A DNA stretch of 64,000 bases from Sabulibacter ruber (GCF_017355955.1 NZ_JAFFID010000005.1:124001-188000); one strand, 5' to 3'. Positions 44,243 to 54,183 are shown, counted from the stretch's first letter. The notes: generated by a model not told the origin, from the letters alone. Made by a program: numbers and translations.

Positions 44243-44392
44243 ATTCCCTCGCTCGCCTCTGGCGAGTGTGAGAAATGGTGAGGCCTCTGGCCGCAATGGG
44301 AAGCTTTGAGGTATGAAGATTCCGTTCCAAGTTCCTGCAACGCGGCGGGACGCCGCCCTGTTTCACACACTCGCCAGAGGCGAGCGAGGAAT
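44243..44392. repeat. 150-bp inverted-repeat pair (REP/BIME-like)
   Basis: The left arm 44243-44274 and right arm 44361-44392 are reverse complements except for small differences; each has the hairpin CTCGCCTCTGGCGAG. Between them lies GGCGG-GAC-GCCGCC-like hairpin DNA at about 44344-44357. Confidence 0.8.
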
Positions 44393-44424
44393 TTGAAAGC
44401 AGTTTGCCTAAAAAGGAGCATTGC

Positions 44425-45546
44425 TTACTGTTTTACTTTCAGCGCCCGCAGCTCATCGTCAATCTTTTTGTTCCAGCGTTCCTGCGCTCCGTGGTTCATG
44501 CCGTGGCCGGTTTCGCCATCGTATTGTTTCTGCAGGCGGTCCATTTCCCATAGTGCCTCCAGGTACTGGTATTTGATAATGCTCTCGTAATCTTCCAGGG
44601 TGAGTTTCTCGGGCCGGATGCGCTGTTTGTAGTGCTCAGACACCAGTTTCACGATGTCAAAGTGGCGTTGCTCATGGTTAAGGGCGTACTCATTCCTGGC
44701 GTTTGGTAGTACTTTGGACAGGTTGCGCAAAATGTAGGGTTTGGTGGAAACCCGCACATGAATGACGCCGTCTTTCACCGTGGCGTGGATGTCGTTGGAC
44801 AACCCTGGAAACACTGAGGCGGCGTAAGAACCCGAGATGCGGGAACCGCCCTGAAAATCGTTCCAGGTGAGGGGGCGCTTGGGGTCGTAGAACACGGTGT
44901 CATCGTCTTGGTTGCGTACATAATCCTCAAAATACACTTTGATTTCGCGAGCCAGTTTCTCGTTGTAGGGAGCTTCCTTGTCCACCCAGGTGGTCAGATA
45001 ACGCAGCGACTCAGACAGCATTTTACGTAGTGTAGGCTCCACAACCGATTGGCTGCCGATGGTGCGGGCATAACGGGCGCCGCTTCGGTAATCGAACAGG
45101 TGAATCCGTTTGCCTTCGCGCTGCACTTCAAACCCCGCTGAGATCTGCATCTGGCCTTCCACGCGCGAGCCGGAGGTTTGTTTCTCGGTGACCTGGTACT
45201 CTTTCAGCCGCATGACAATGGGCCGAAGCTTAGGATTGTGCGAGAAGCTTTCCTTGATGTATTTCTTAATGGCGGGCACGCTGCCGCCCTGGAAGTCTAC
45301 CGTCTGCGGTGTTGAACTCCCGGTGGAAGGGGTAGGCACCAGCAACCCCACGCCTTTGGCATTGGGGCGCTCGTCAATGACATCGCTGATGTAGAACTCC
45401 CTGGTCTGGAACGGAAGCTGCTCAGATTTGAGCACCAACGGGTCCATTTTAGCCGCCGGTTGCCCCGCGCCACGCATCGCTAGCAGGGAGAGTACCAGCA
45501 GGGGCGCGGCCAGGAAGAAAAGCCCGCGCCGGAAATATGTTTTCAT
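44425..45546 (-). CDS. secreted protein with HEQRH motif, DUF922-like
   Basis: The product is 373 aa from the ATG at 45544-45546, which gives a signal peptide (RRGLFFLAAPLLVLSLLAM). A first domain (about 30-190) has DVIDERPNAKGVGLL and a beta-strand pattern. A second domain has RPLTWNDFQGG followed about 75 residues later by NHEQRHFDIV near residue 290. The 'TWxDF ... HExxHfdi' arrangement is that of DUF922, a family predicted to be secreted zinc-dependent proteases. The third zinc ligand and catalytic activity are not certain. The gene is monocistronic. Confidence 0.65.
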   Translation of the reverse strand: MKTYFRRGLFFLAAPLLVLSLLAMRGAGQPAAKMDPLVLKSEQLPFQTREFYISDVIDERPNAKGVGLLVPTPSTGSSTPQTVDFQGGSVPAIKKYIKESFSHNPKLRPIVMRLKEYQVTEKQTSGSRVEGQMQISAGFEVQREGKRIHLFDYRSGARYARTIGSQSVVEPTLRKMLSESLRYLTTWVDKEAPYNEKLAREIKVYFEDYVRNQDDDTVFYDPKRPLTWNDFQGGSRISGSYAASVFPGLSNDIHATVKDGVIHVRVSTKPYILRNLSKVLPNARNEYALNHEQRHFDIVKLVSEHYKQRIRPEKLTLEDYESIIKYQYLEALWEMDRLQKQYDGETGHGMNHGAQERWNKKIDDELRALKVKQ

Positions 45547-45898
45547 TTCGCCTCCGTATAAAATAGAAGCAAACACAGAAGCCATGTTCGTAAAATATGG
45601 TTTTGGAGCGCGCTGCCGTTAAGAAGAAAGGCAGCCTTTGCAGGAAGAACATGCAGTACCGGGCATCGGTTCAAAAGACCGGTGCCGATGTGAACAGATT
45701 AACAGAATGGCGGCGGAAGGCAGTGATTTTAAGGCTGTTTTCAGGAAATAAGGCCTAAAACAGAGTTAGTCTATCGTTTGTTGCGATTCTCTCCTGTTTA
45801 CTGTAGCTTTCCTGAAGCGACGGAGATTGAAAAGTGTTCCTGGAGCCGTGAAGCCGCCCTACTACTTGCTTTGATTCTAACAGATGTACCTCAATAAT
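45547..45898. other. divergent gap with repeat
   Basis: 352 bp. It has a CATCGG...CCGATG hairpin near 45664-45690 and a good dispersed palindrome (45724-45763). I see no gene. Confidence 0.55.
45724..45763. repeat. dispersed GTTTT/AAAAC palindrome
   Basis: Copy close to consensus: TGATTTTAAGGCTGTTTTCA, then GGAAATAAGGCCTAAAACAG. Confidence 0.75.
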
Positions 45899-46279
45899 AT
45901 GGAAAAGAAGATCTTACTGGGTGGTGTGCTGCTTCTGGTGGCGAACATGGCCATAGCCCAGACACCTTATGACAGTCTCCAGACGAAGCGAACTCCATCC
46001 CAAGCCCCGAAATTGAAGTTTGAGCCTTTCAAAAAGGATCATTCCTTTCAGAAGTCTCCCCTGAAACTGTACGCGGAGGTTCTCCCAAATGCCAGTGCAT
46101 CTGCCCGGGAGGAAACCATCCTCTACAGTGACATGCCGCAGGCCAAATTCGGGCAGAACCAAGACGATTTACCCGTGGCTAAACCCGACAGCAAAGTGCA
46201 TTACCATCTCCTGAAGAAGAAATACAAAGTACTGCCGGTTCCTAAGAACTCAGGCGTTGAATCTGAGGGATTGGAGTAG
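45899..46279 (+). CDS. small exported protein, 126 aa
   Basis: The protein starts at MEKKILLGGVLLLVANMAIA (ATG at 45899) with a clear signal peptide ending IAQ. The mature part is short, polar and proline/lysine-rich (SQAPKLKFEPFKKDHSFQKS, KVHYHLLKKKYKVLPVPKN) without a recognisable domain. A 24-bp perfect terminator lies behind it. Function unknown. Confidence 0.65.
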   Translation: MEKKILLGGVLLLVANMAIAQTPYDSLQTKRTPSQAPKLKFEPFKKDHSFQKSPLKLYAEVLPNASASAREETILYSDMPQAKFGQNQDDLPVAKPDSKVHYHLLKKKYKVLPVPKNSGVESEGLE

Positions 46280-46313
46280 CGTTTCTACGTTTTATGGTCC
46301 TTTCCCAACTATC

Positions 46314-46364
46314 TATCAAAAACAAGGCCTTTCTGAGCAACTCAGAAAGGCCTTGTTTTTGATA
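46314..46364. terminator. bidirectional terminator, 24-bp perfect stem
   Basis: Arms 46314-46337 and 46341-46364 pair perfectly; AAAAA and TTTTT flank the GC core AAGGCCTTTCTGAG. It serves both the 126-aa gene and prfB. Confidence 0.9.
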
Positions 46365-46377
46365 GACGTACCAGCGG

Positions 46378-47455
46378 TTAGGCTTGCATCAGGTATGCTT
46401 TGATGTATTCATCCAGGTCGCCGTCCAGCACGTTCTGCACGTCTGAGCGTTCCACGCCGGTTCTGATGTCTTTCACCAGTTTGTACGGGTGCAGTACGTA
46501 GTTACGGATCTGCGAACCGAAATCAATGCGTTTCTTGGTGCTTTCCAGCTTGTCGCGCTCCTCGTTGCGCTTGTTGATCTCAATCTGGTAGAGCTGCGAT
46601 TTCAGCATCCGGATGGCGTGCTCTTTGTTCATGAGCTGCGAGCGCTCAATCTGGCAGGCAATCACAATCCCAGATGGTTTGTGCTTCAGACGCACGGCAG
46701 TTTCTACCTTGTTCACGTTCTGACCACCCGCACCGCCGGAGCGGAAGGTATCCCACTCAATATCGGCGGGGTTCACGTTGATCTCAATGGTATCGTCCAC
46801 GATGGGGTAGGCGAACACGGAGGCAAACGACGTGTGGCGGCGTCCGCCGGAATCGAAGGGGGAAATGCGTACCAGGCGGTGCACACCAATCTCGGCCTTC
46901 AGATAGCCATAGGCAAAATCGCCCTCAAACTGCAGCGTAGCCGATTTAATCCCGGCACCTTCACCCGGCTGGAAGTCGATCTGCTTCACGGAGTAGCCTT
47001 TGCGCTCGCCCCACATGAGGTACATGCGGTAGAGCATCTCGGCCCAATCCTGGCTTTCGGTTCCGCCCGCGCCGGAGTTCACCTCCAGGATGGCGCCCAG
47101 TTGGTCTTCCTCGTTGCTGAGCATCCGCTTGAACTCCAGGTTCTCCACGGTTTCCTCGGCGGCTTTGAACTCGGCGTTCATGTCTTCTTCAGACACCTCG
47201 CCTTCTTTGTAGAAATCAAAAAGCACTTCCACGTCGTCCACAGCCTTGGAAGTGGCCTCAAAGTCATCGGTCCAGGTCTTCAGGCTCTTGGCCTCTTTCA
47301 GCACCGATTCGGCTTTCTTGGGATCGTCCCAGAAATCTGGGGCAGTGGATTGCGCCTCAATGGCTGTTACTTGTTCTTTCTTGGCATCGTAGTCAAAGAT
47401 ACCTCCTCAACGCCTCTACACGGCCTTTCAATTCTTTTATCTGGTCTTGGGTCAT
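46378..47455 (-). CDS. prfB: peptide chain release factor 2, with programmed +1 frameshift
   Basis: RF2 recognises UGA and UAA stop codons. The gene starts at the ATG 47453-47455 ([20 protein letters not shown]) and meets an in-frame TGA after codon 20 (47395-47393). Directly before it stands AGGAGG TAT CTT TGA C, the classic prfB autoregulatory site: an internal Shine-Dalgarno-like AGGAGG plus the slippery CTT. A +1 shift gives [21 protein letters not shown] and the remaining protein, about 358 aa in total. The SPF anticodon-like tripeptide (RISPFDS) and the GGQ motif ([10 protein letters not shown]) are present. Confidence 0.97.
47390..47407 (-). promoter_or_regulatory. prfB programmed frameshift site
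   Basis: Minus-strand AGGAGGTATCTTTGAC (ending in the zero-frame TGA at 47395-47393). RF2 shortage promotes the +1 shift at CTT, a conserved autoregulation. Confidence 0.95.
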
Positions 47456-47477
47456 AGGTTCAAAATAGCAGTAGTCG

Positions 47478-47510
47478 CAAAGATAGTAGTTATAAGGGAA
47501 GATAGGCGAA
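47478..47510 (-). promoter_or_regulatory. candidate prfB promoter
   Basis: Minus-strand TATCTTTG (47485-47478) matches TAnnTTTG with a TTCG about 21 bp upstream; it lies 23 bp before the prfB ATG. Confidence 0.5.
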
Positions 47511-47541
47511 AAGGTTATGGGGGATGATGTTGGACGTTTCA

Positions 47542-47582
47542 CCCGTTTTGCAGCCATTTTCGGGAAATAAGCCTTAAAACAG
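47542..47582. repeat. dispersed GTTTT/AAAAC palindrome
   Basis: Copy: CCCGTTTTGCAGCCATTTTC, then GGGAAATAAGCCTTAAAACA. Confidence 0.75.
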
Positions 47583-47807
47583 TTGGGCGCTGACTATTAA
47601 GTAGTTAATGATTAAATCACTCATTATGCTGCCGATTGTTCATGGTGGAAGGTAAGTTTTAAGATTCAAATGAGGTGAACTCTAGCCTGAGTAAAGGTTT
47701 CCACTCATAGAGGAGCTGTAATATTGCGGTGGGGTTGACTACTAATAGTGCAACATCAATAGATGACCCAGTTGATGAACCCAGTTGCTACTAAACCCCA
47801 AAAGAAT

Positions 47808-48560
47808 ATGAGAAAACTCTACCCATCTGGTATCACCTCAACATTCAAACGCAATGTCTGGAAAGGCGCCGTTCTGGCGGCGGTGGCGTTTCAGTCGTGT
47901 AACTACGCCAAATCAAATCAGCAGGTGGTCACCTCAGATGACTGCGGCATGAATTGGAAGAAAATCAAAGCCGGAGACGCCGTGCCCAAGGGAATGGGGA
48001 ACCCGTGTTTCATGAAAGTGGTGATTCCTAATTTCCCCATGCAGGGCGATAGCCGGTTTATCTCCAACTTGAAAGACCGGGTAAGGGCCTCCATCCATAT
48101 TGACTACGATTATTCCATCACTGAGCCTTTGGCCTTCATCAAGCAAGCCAAGTTTTTGGGCAAAGCCAACGCGAATGCTGATAGTGAGGAGGCGTTGGAG
48201 CCCACGGCTTTTGAAGGCGCCGAGAATATGGTCATTGACAAAAGAATCAGGGATGTGAGCAAAGCCCTGTTTCTGGAAGAAGATATTGTGGAGTTAGACC
48301 AGGCCGAGTTGGAGAGCCAGTTACTGGTAGAGTCCAACAAGGTTCTGGAGCCTCTGGGTGTGCACCTGAACTTCATTACCTTAACCTTTGACCTGGACGA
48401 GCAGACCCGCCAGGCCATTGACATCTCTACGGCCATGAAAATCTACGAGAGCAAAGGCCTGACCGATGTAGGCAAACAGGTAATCGTTTCTAGGGCCGGT
48501 GCTACTAAACTAACCGTGGAAAACAAGCTGGCCCCACAACCTGAGCCGCAGGAAGATTAA
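47808..48560 (+). CDS. SPFH/Band 7-type lipoprotein
   Basis: This 250-aa protein starts at the ATG 47808, where a lipoprotein leader (WKGAVLAAVAFQSC, Cys31) follows; ATGs at 47763 and 47775 would extend it. The mature chain resembles the SPFH (stomatin/prohibitin) domain: LKDRVRASIHIDYDYSITEP, an acidic middle, then ELESQLLVESNKVLEPLGVH and ITLTFDLDEQTRQAIDISTA. SPFH proteins normally use an N-terminal transmembrane helix; lipid anchoring would place this one on the periplasmic side. It is short and lacks the long coiled coil. Role unknown; identification from pattern only. Confidence 0.65.
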   Translation: MRKLYPSGITSTFKRNVWKGAVLAAVAFQSCNYAKSNQQVVTSDDCGMNWKKIKAGDAVPKGMGNPCFMKVVIPNFPMQGDSRFISNLKDRVRASIHIDYDYSITEPLAFIKQAKFLGKANANADSEEALEPTAFEGAENMVIDKRIRDVSKALFLEEDIVELDQAELESQLLVESNKVLEPLGVHLNFITLTFDLDEQTRQAIDISTAMKIYESKGLTDVGKQVIVSRAGATKLTVENKLAPQPEPQED

Positions 48561-48634
48561 GGAACATAGGAACAGCAGAAAGTAAAATCCGAGAAGTATC
48601 AGTCACTCTCCGCATAGAACCTGAAATAAACAGA

Positions 48635-48682
48635 GAAGCCGTTTCGGGGCTGTTTTACTCAAAACAGCCCCGAAACGGCTTC
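48635..48682. terminator. bidirectional terminator formed by a perfect dispersed palindrome
   Basis: 22-bp perfect stem GAAGCCGTTTCGGGGCTGTTTT, loop ACTC, complement 48661-48682. Same plan as the terminator at 23594; it separates the SPFH gene from ilvE. Confidence 0.85.
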
Positions 48683-48702
48683 TTCCTTTATAACAAACTA
48701 GC

Positions 48703-49773
48703 TTATTGCACCGGCACTACCCAACCGTGCGGGTCTGGTGCCAGGCCGTAGCGGATGTTATCCAGTTCAACCGCGATTTTGTTAGATAGTTCACGCTCTT
48801 CCACCGGAGGTAAGGTCATTTCCTCGCCTCTGAAGGTAATGGATTTGATGTGCGCGATGGTAGCGGCCGTACCGGTCCCGAAGGCGTCTTGCAGTTTACC
48901 GGCTTTATAGGCATCCACAATTTCCTGGATTTTGATTCTGCGCTCTTCCACCGGCATGCCCCAGTCGCGGGCTAGTTGCAGCACGCTGTCTCGGGTAACC
49001 CCGGCGAGGATGGAGGTGCTGAGGGCTGGCGTCACCAGCGTACCGTCAATCACGAACATCACGTTCATGGTACCAGATTCCTCAATGTAGTTGTGCTCGC
49101 GGCCATCGGTCCAGATGATTTGGTGATAGCCTTCTTCGTGGGCCAGTTTGGCGGGCAGCAAAGAACCACCGTAGTTACCGGCTGCCTTGGCGTAGCCAAA
49201 ACCACCTTCCACAGCGCGGGTGTAGTGCTCTTCAATTTTCACGCGCACGGGCTCGGCGTAGTAGCTACTGGCGGGGCTGCAGAAAATGATGAACTTATAT
49301 TCGGTGGCCGGGCGAACGCCCAACAATCCTTCGGAGCCGAACATCACCGGACGGATGTACAAGGAATAACCCGGGCGCTGCGGTACCCAGTCGGCATCCA
49401 GGGCTACCAGTTGTTTCAGGCCTTCCATGAACAGGTCCTCCGGGATCTCTGGCATGCACAGACGCTTAGCCGACTCGTTCAGGCGGGCCCAGTTGGCCTG
49501 CGGACGGAACAGCACCACTTCGCCTTCCTGGTTCTTGTACGCTTTCATTCCCTCAAACAAGGCCTGGCCATAGTGCAGCGCCGCCGTAGCCGGACTCAGC
49601 TCAATGGGCCCGAAGGGAAGGATATGGGGTTCCTGCCAGGCGCCGTCCTTGTAATCAATCACCAGCATGTGGTCAGCGAAGACTTTTCCAAATTGCAGGT
49701 TCTCTAAATCAAGGTTGGCTAACTGGCTGGCCGTGGTCACGGTCGTATGGATAGGCATGGATTCAGTTTGCAT
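48703..49773 (-). CDS. ilvE: branched-chain amino acid aminotransferase
   Basis: This 356-aa PLP enzyme of fold type IV catalyses the last step of valine, leucine and isoleucine synthesis. Conserved parts are LHYGQALFEGMKAY, IRPVMFGSEGLLGVRPA, the PLP-lysine region GYAKAAGNYGGSLL, and EESGTMNVMFV. The length fits the BCAT subgroup. It is monocistronic on the minus strand, with a strong terminator behind. No leucine-type leader peptide is obvious upstream. Confidence 0.95.
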   Translation of the reverse strand: MQTESMPIHTTVTTASQLANLDLENLQFGKVFADHMLVIDYKDGAWQEPHILPFGPIELSPATAALHYGQALFEGMKAYKNQEGEVVLFRPQANWARLNESAKRLCMPEIPEDLFMEGLKQLVALDADWVPQRPGYSLYIRPVMFGSEGLLGVRPATEYKFIIFCSPASSYYAEPVRVKIEEHYTRAVEGGFGYAKAAGNYGGSLLPAKLAHEEGYHQIIWTDGREHNYIEESGTMNVMFVIDGTLVTPALSTSILAGVTRDSVLQLARDWGMPVEERRIKIQEIVDAYKAGKLQDAFGTGTAATIAHIKSITFRGEEMTLPPVEERELSNKIAVELDNIRYGLAPDPHGWVVPVQ

Positions 49774-49823
49774 ATGTTCAGTGTTATGGGTAAGTAGTAT
49801 ACGAAAATCCGGAGATTCTGAAT

Positions 49824-49848
49824 AAAAAAAGCCTCAGATCCGAGGCTT
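49824..49848 (-). terminator. terminator overlapping the pduO stop codon
   Basis: Minus-strand hairpin AAGCCTC-GGATCT-GAGGCTT (49848-49829) followed by TTTTTT. The left arm lies inside the last codons (W K P R) of pduO and the loop contains the start of its TGA stop. Confidence 0.85.
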
Positions 49849-50385
49849 CCAAGTTATTTCTTTTACTCCTAATTCAAAACTGTTGGCGCGGCTCAAAACG
49901 AAGAGAAAATCTGAGAGTCGGTTTAAGTACTTCACCACCAGGTCATCTACGTGCGACTCTTCCTGCAGCGCAATGGCCAATCTTTCGGCCCGGCGGCACA
50001 CGGTACGGGCCACATGGCAGAATGAAACCGAGGGATGCCCGCCCGGCAAGATGAAATTGCGCAAAGGGGGCAGCTTTTCATCCAGTAAATCCATCTGTTC
50101 TTCCAGCAGTTTAATGTCTGAGTCGTGCAGGTCCGGGGTTTTTACTTTTCCTTCTTTGTCCGGGTCAGTGGCCAGGGTAGAGCCGATGGTAAACAAACGG
50201 TCCTGGATCTCGGAGAAAATCTGCTGGCGGTTTTGGTTTACTTCCTGGTCGCGCACCACGCCAATAAAAGAGTTCAACTCGTCTACGGTGCCGTAGGCTT
50301 CTATGCGCAGGTGCGATTTTTTCACGCGGGTGCCGCCAATCAAGGACGTTTCGCCTTTATCGCCGGTTTTGGTGTAGATCTTCAT
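49834..50385 (-). CDS. pduO: PduO-type cob(I)alamin adenosyltransferase
   Basis: This 183-aa enzyme transfers adenosine from ATP to cob(I)alamin to make adenosylcobalamin, the cofactor of MutA/MutB. The N-terminal ATP motif is [17 protein letters not shown], then [11 protein letters not shown] and [11 protein letters not shown], and [13 protein letters not shown] near the end. It is the last gene of a minus-strand operon: its ATG overlaps the stop of the ABC ATPase gene by 4 bp (ATGA), a sign of coupled translation. Its own 3' end forms part of the terminator. Confidence 0.95.
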   Translation of the reverse strand: MKIYTKTGDKGETSLIGGTRVKKSHLRIEAYGTVDELNSFIGVVRDQEVNQNRQQIFSEIQDRLFTIGSTLATDPDKEGKVKTPDLHDSDIKLLEEQMDLLDEKLPPLRNFILPGGHPSVSFCHVARTVCRRAERLAIALQEESHVDDLVVKYLNRLSDFLFVLSRANSFELGVKEITWKPRI

Positions 50386-51116
50386 TCAGGGGAGTTCAAA
50401 GTGGCGGCCTGCAGGGCCGGAACCGTGATGTTGTGGTTGATTTCGTCAGACTCAATCAGGCCGTCGCGCAGGCGCACAATGCGATGGGCGTAATGGGCGA
50501 TGTCGTCTTCGTGGGTTACCATAATGATGGTGTTGCCTTTGGAATGCAGGTTCTCAAACAAGCCCATGATCTCATAGGAGGTCTTGGTATCCAGGTTACC
50601 CGTAGGCTCATCGGCCAGGATAATGCTGGGATCGTTCACCAGGGCCCGGGCAATGGCCACGCGCTGGCGCTGACCACCCGAGAGTTCATTTGGTTTGTGT
50701 TTGGCTCTGGAACCCAGGCCCACGCTGTTCAATGCTTCCATCGCGCGTTCTTCGCGCTGAGCTTTACCATAACCGGCGTAAATGAGCGGCAAGGCTACGT
50801 TCTCCAGGGAAGAGGAGCGGGGCAACAGGTTAAAGGTCTGGAACACGAAGCCAATCTCCTTGTTACGCACCGTGGCCAGCTCGTTGTCTGCCATGTTGCT
50901 CACATCATTGCCGTTGAGAATGTACGTGCCTGCGGTAGGCGTATCCAGGCAGCCCACAATGTTCATGAGCGTGGATTTACCGGAGCCCGACGGACCCATG
51001 AACGCCACGTACTCGCCTTTCTTGATTTCGATGGAAATAGACCGCAGGGCGTGGATGGTTTCTGTCCCCATCTGGTAAATCTTGGAGATATTCTCGGTTT
51101 TGATGATGGTGCTCAT
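50382..51116 (-). CDS. ABC transporter ATPase, MacB/LolD type
   Basis: This 244-aa ATPase has Walker [10 protein letters not shown], the Q-loop [11 protein letters not shown], the signature [15 protein letters not shown] and Walker [13 protein letters not shown]. These features match the LolD/MacB/FtsE subclass, which works with permeases of the FtsX/MacB family. No such permease is adjacent. The only membrane partner in the operon is the 1016-aa TPR protein 10 bp upstream. The start at 51116 ([20 protein letters not shown]) fits the family; the longer frame would add 13 non-conserved residues. Confidence 0.9.
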   Translation of the reverse strand: MSTIIKTENISKIYQMGTETIHALRSISIEIKKGEYVAFMGPSGSGKSTLMNIVGCLDTPTAGTYILNGNDVSNMADNELATVRNKEIGFVFQTFNLLPRSSSLENVALPLIYAGYGKAQREERAMEALNSVGLGSRAKHKPNELSGGQRQRVAIARALVNDPSIILADEPTGNLDTKTSYEIMGLFENLHSKGNTIIMVTHEDDIAHYAHRIVRLRDGLIESDEINHNITVPALQAATLNSPE

Positions 51117-51126
51117 ACGGCTTCGG

Positions 51127-54100
51127 TTATTCCCAGCCCTGCAACCGTGTCTCACTGGCTTGCAGTTGGGTCTCTATTTCACTTCTAAAAGTAAGGTATT
51201 CCTGAGGACTTACCAAGGGCTCCAACTGCTCCAGGCCTTGCAGTGCGTAATCACGTAAGCCTTGGTTGAGGGCTACCTTTATGTAGGTTTTCCGCAGCAC
51301 CACCGAGGTTGGATTGTAGCTGATTCCTTCCAATAGCAAATCATAGGCCCGCATGGGCTGCTTCTGGTTCACGAAGAAGGTAGCCGCCGCCAATTGGCCT
51401 TTCTCAAACCACGGCGCCCGCTGCAGCAGTTGGTTGAAAAGATTAGTCGCGGCTTTGGGGTTTTTATTACGCTCGGCCAGCAGGGCCTGGTAATAAAGCT
51501 TGGAGCCGGCATCCTGCGGCGTGAAATAGAGTTTTGGCAGTTGGGCGCTTAGTTCCTGGAACTGCTCCGTTTGCCACCACAGTTCGGCCTGCAGCACGTT
51601 GGCCTGCGATTTCAGGCTGTTTTTCGGGAAACTGGCCGGAAAATGGATGCGCAACAGGTTAGAAGCCGTGGTGATGTTCCCTTCCTTGATATAGCGTTCT
51701 ACCAAAGGCAAGGCGGCCACCGGGGCCAGCGCAGGCGTGGTGATGGTATTGGCTACGCTCTCCATCTGGGCAACGGGCAACGTGGCCGCCTTTAATTGCA
51801 GGAATTGCACTTTCAGCGAATCTGGGGCCGTGACCGCCTGCTCCGGTGACATCTGCATGGCAAATGCCAGTTGCGTAGCGGCCTTTTTCTGCCAAGGCTC
51901 AGGGTAGTTCGTCTCGCCTAAGGCAATCTGGGTAGCCTGCTGGAAGTTTCCGGCCAAAGCCGAGGCTATTACCGCATGAAGGTGCGCATCGCGGTACCCC
52001 GCCTGACGGGCCTTCTGGAAGTAATCGGCTGCCAAGGGATAAAGCCTCGCCTGAAGCATCCACTGGCCCAGAATGTCAAAGTAATACCCGCCGGTTCCCT
52101 CGCTGCTGTTGGCCAGGAACTCCAGGGTGCTCTTCGCCAGAACCGGATTGGGAGAGGTGGTAGCAGATCCCTGGTGGAGCAGAAGCGCCTTGATCAGGTT
52201 CAGGTCATCCAGATACGGCTGGTTTACTTCCTGCCGGAGCAGCACGTTCAGGCGGTTGAAAATGGTCGTGTCTTTTCTGTCTGACGGGAACAGTTGGCGG
52301 TTGTAGAAATCAGCGAAGGCTTGGGTACTCAAAGTACTGTCCTGCGGCAGAGCCGCTAAGTTCTGTGGCTTTGGTGCTCCCAAAGCCAGGGAAATTGCCA
52401 TGCGGTTTGCTAGCAAGGAGTTGTAGGTACCCGCGGCGTATTTCTGGGAAAACTCCTTGGCTTGCTGCGGGAAGTTGTGACTGGCCAGAAACGCCAATTG
52501 GTTTGCCTGGATCACTTCCTTTTCCTGGCTCTGCTCCAGGGCAGCGTCCAGGTAGAAGGCCGCGGAGTCATTGAAAGCGGTGGTACCGTACAGCAAACCC
52601 AGGTTGTTCAGGAGCGCGGCGTTGGTAGGGTACTTTTTCACGCCTTCCTGCAGCACTTTCAGGTGGTCAAACAGGTCAGACGAAGCGGTGAACAGGCTTT
52701 CCAGGCGCAGGTACGCTTCGGGCGAGGGCTTTCGTTCCAGTGCCTCCTCCAAACGGATCATCTCCAGCGTTCGGCTGCCGCCCTGGCGGTACATATCGGC
52801 TAAAGAAAGGCTGGAGCGTTGGTTGTTGCGGGTTTGCAGGCTGGCCTCGTTGTAGAACTGCTCGGCCAGAAGCGGGCTGTCTTCGGTTTGACGATACAAA
52901 TCGCCTAAGTAGTTGTAGAAACCGGCCTGCTGCTGCATATAAGGCGCATAATTGCTGCGGAACAGCAAAATCACGGCCAGCGTGGTACCCATGAGATACA
53001 CGGTGAAAAAGGCCAGTTTGCGCGGATCATAGACCACTTTGAACACCCGCAGTTTCTGTTTGATCAGCGGCCCGAAGTTGACCAGCACATACAGCAGAAA
53101 CGCCGTGCCATAAGAAAGGTGCGTTAAGATAATGGAGCTGCGGTACGCCTGCACCATAGGGTCATTGGCCATCAGGAAGGCATAACTCAGGTTCAGAAAC
53201 GTCAGAAACGCAAACAGCAGGTACATGGGAACTGCTTCGGTCTCAAACTGGAAGTAACGGGTATAGTGTACCTGCCGCTGTTTCAAGCCCCATAAGCCCA
53301 CCAACGCAGAACAGAGAAAGACCAAAAGCGCATCCAACCCCGCAAAATCGGTCTGGATGGTGCCAATCTGACGCAGGTACAGCAGCAGCAGATTTCCTAA
53401 ATAAAGGACACTGATGAGCACGAACTGGGGCAACCCAAACCTGCGCTGCGGCTGCTGCGCCTGTGTGTTGAACCACAGCAACCCGTGGATGTTCTCATAG
53501 CCTACCACCACCATGAACAGAACCGCTGCCACAAAGCTGGCAAGGGTACTGTGATTGACCACGTGCAAAGCGGTAAGCGGCGCCGGTAGCGGAGAAAAGT
53601 GGAACAAAGCCCAACTCAGCAACCCTACAAGTAAGCCGAAAATCAGAAAACGAGCCAAAAACGACAGTCTGGTCCAGAACGCCTGCAGCAGGAAACTCAC
53701 GCCGCCCAGCACGCCCAGAGAGATACCCAGTAAAACGCGGCTGGTAGGAGAGAAAATGCCCAGCAGATCTAGGTTGAAGGTGGCCAGCCAGAGCATGCCC
53801 AAAGACACCGCCACGTAATACGGAATCCGTTTGAGGGTACTGGCCAGGGTCCAGAAAAAGGCCATGGCTACGGCCAGTCCGGCAAAGTAGGTCCAGGTGG
53901 CCCACAGTGGCAACTGCATGTCCCCAATGGTGTACCGTTCAGATACCAGGTAGGTGTTTACTTCCACCCGCATTGGGGTGAGCAGGGGAGAGGAAGGACT
54001 TAAATGCGCTTCGGCGGGGAAAAGCTCGGCTTGTCTCTCCAGCGGGAACACCAGTTGTTGCCCGTTGGAGAAGCCGTAAAAGCCTAATGCCATAGCGCCA

Positions 54101-54177
54101 ATCACCAGCGCCGTTAAGAGTAGATAGAGAAATTTGCGGCCAGGGTTTACCGATGGCCAGAACGGGAAAAGCTTCAT
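51127..54177 (-). CDS. large polytopic membrane protein with TPR half (1016 aa)
   Basis: The N-terminal 415 residues hold about eleven hydrophobic helices (for example [53 protein letters not shown]). The remaining 600 residues are soluble and built from TPR-like helix pairs ([56 protein letters not shown]). I recognise no named family. It lies 6 bp downstream of gatC and 10 bp upstream of the ABC ATPase. That tight spacing points to a shared transcript and perhaps a shared complex. A periplasmic or cytosolic side for the TPR half is not clear. Confidence 0.8.
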   Translation of the reverse strand: MKLFPFWPSVNPGRKFLYLLLTALVIGAMALGFYGFSNGQQLVFPLERQAELFPAEAHLSPSSPLLTPMRVEVNTYLVSERYTIGDMQLPLWATWTYFAGLAVAMAFFWTLASTLKRIPYYVAVSLGMLWLATFNLDLLGIFSPTSRVLLGISLGVLGGVSFLLQAFWTRLSFLARFLIFGLLVGLLSWALFHFSPLPAPLTALHVVNHSTLASFVAAVLFMVVVGYENIHGLLWFNTQAQQPQRRFGLPQFVLISVLYLGNLLLLYLRQIGTIQTDFAGLDALLVFLCSALVGLWGLKQRQVHYTRYFQFETEAVPMYLLFAFLTFLNLSYAFLMANDPMVQAYRSSIILTHLSYGTAFLLYVLVNFGPLIKQKLRVFKVVYDPRKLAFFTVYLMGTTLAVILLFRSNYAPYMQQQAGFYNYLGDLYRQTEDSPLLAEQFYNEASLQTRNNQRSSLSLADMYRQGGSRTLEMIRLEEALERKPSPEAYLRLESLFTASSDLFDHLKVLQEGVKKYPTNAALLNNLGLLYGTTAFNDSAAFYLDAALEQSQEKEVIQANQLAFLASHNFPQQAKEFSQKYAAGTYNSLLANRMAISLALGAPKPQNLAALPQDSTLSTQAFADFYNRQLFPSDRKDTTIFNRLNVLLRQEVNQPYLDDLNLIKALLLHQGSATTSPNPVLAKSTLEFLANSSEGTGGYYFDILGQWMLQARLYPLAADYFQKARQAGYRDAHLHAVIASALAGNFQQATQIALGETNYPEPWQKKAATQLAFAMQMSPEQAVTAPDSLKVQFLQLKAATLPVAQMESVANTITTPALAPVAALPLVERYIKEGNITTASNLLRIHFPASFPKNSLKSQANVLQAELWWQTEQFQELSAQLPKLYFTPQDAGSKLYYQALLAERNKNPKAATNLFNQLLQRAPWFEKGQLAAATFFVNQKQPMRAYDLLLEGISYNPTSVVLRKTYIKVALNQGLRDYALQGLEQLEPLVSPQEYLTFRSEIETQLQASETRLQGWE

Positions 54178-54183
54178 TCCCGC

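Larger units (their letters stand above)
47456..47762. other. gap between prfB and the SPFH gene
   Basis: 307 bp with the prfB promoter and a dispersed palindrome (47542-47582). The remainder shows nothing recognisable. Confidence 0.6.
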
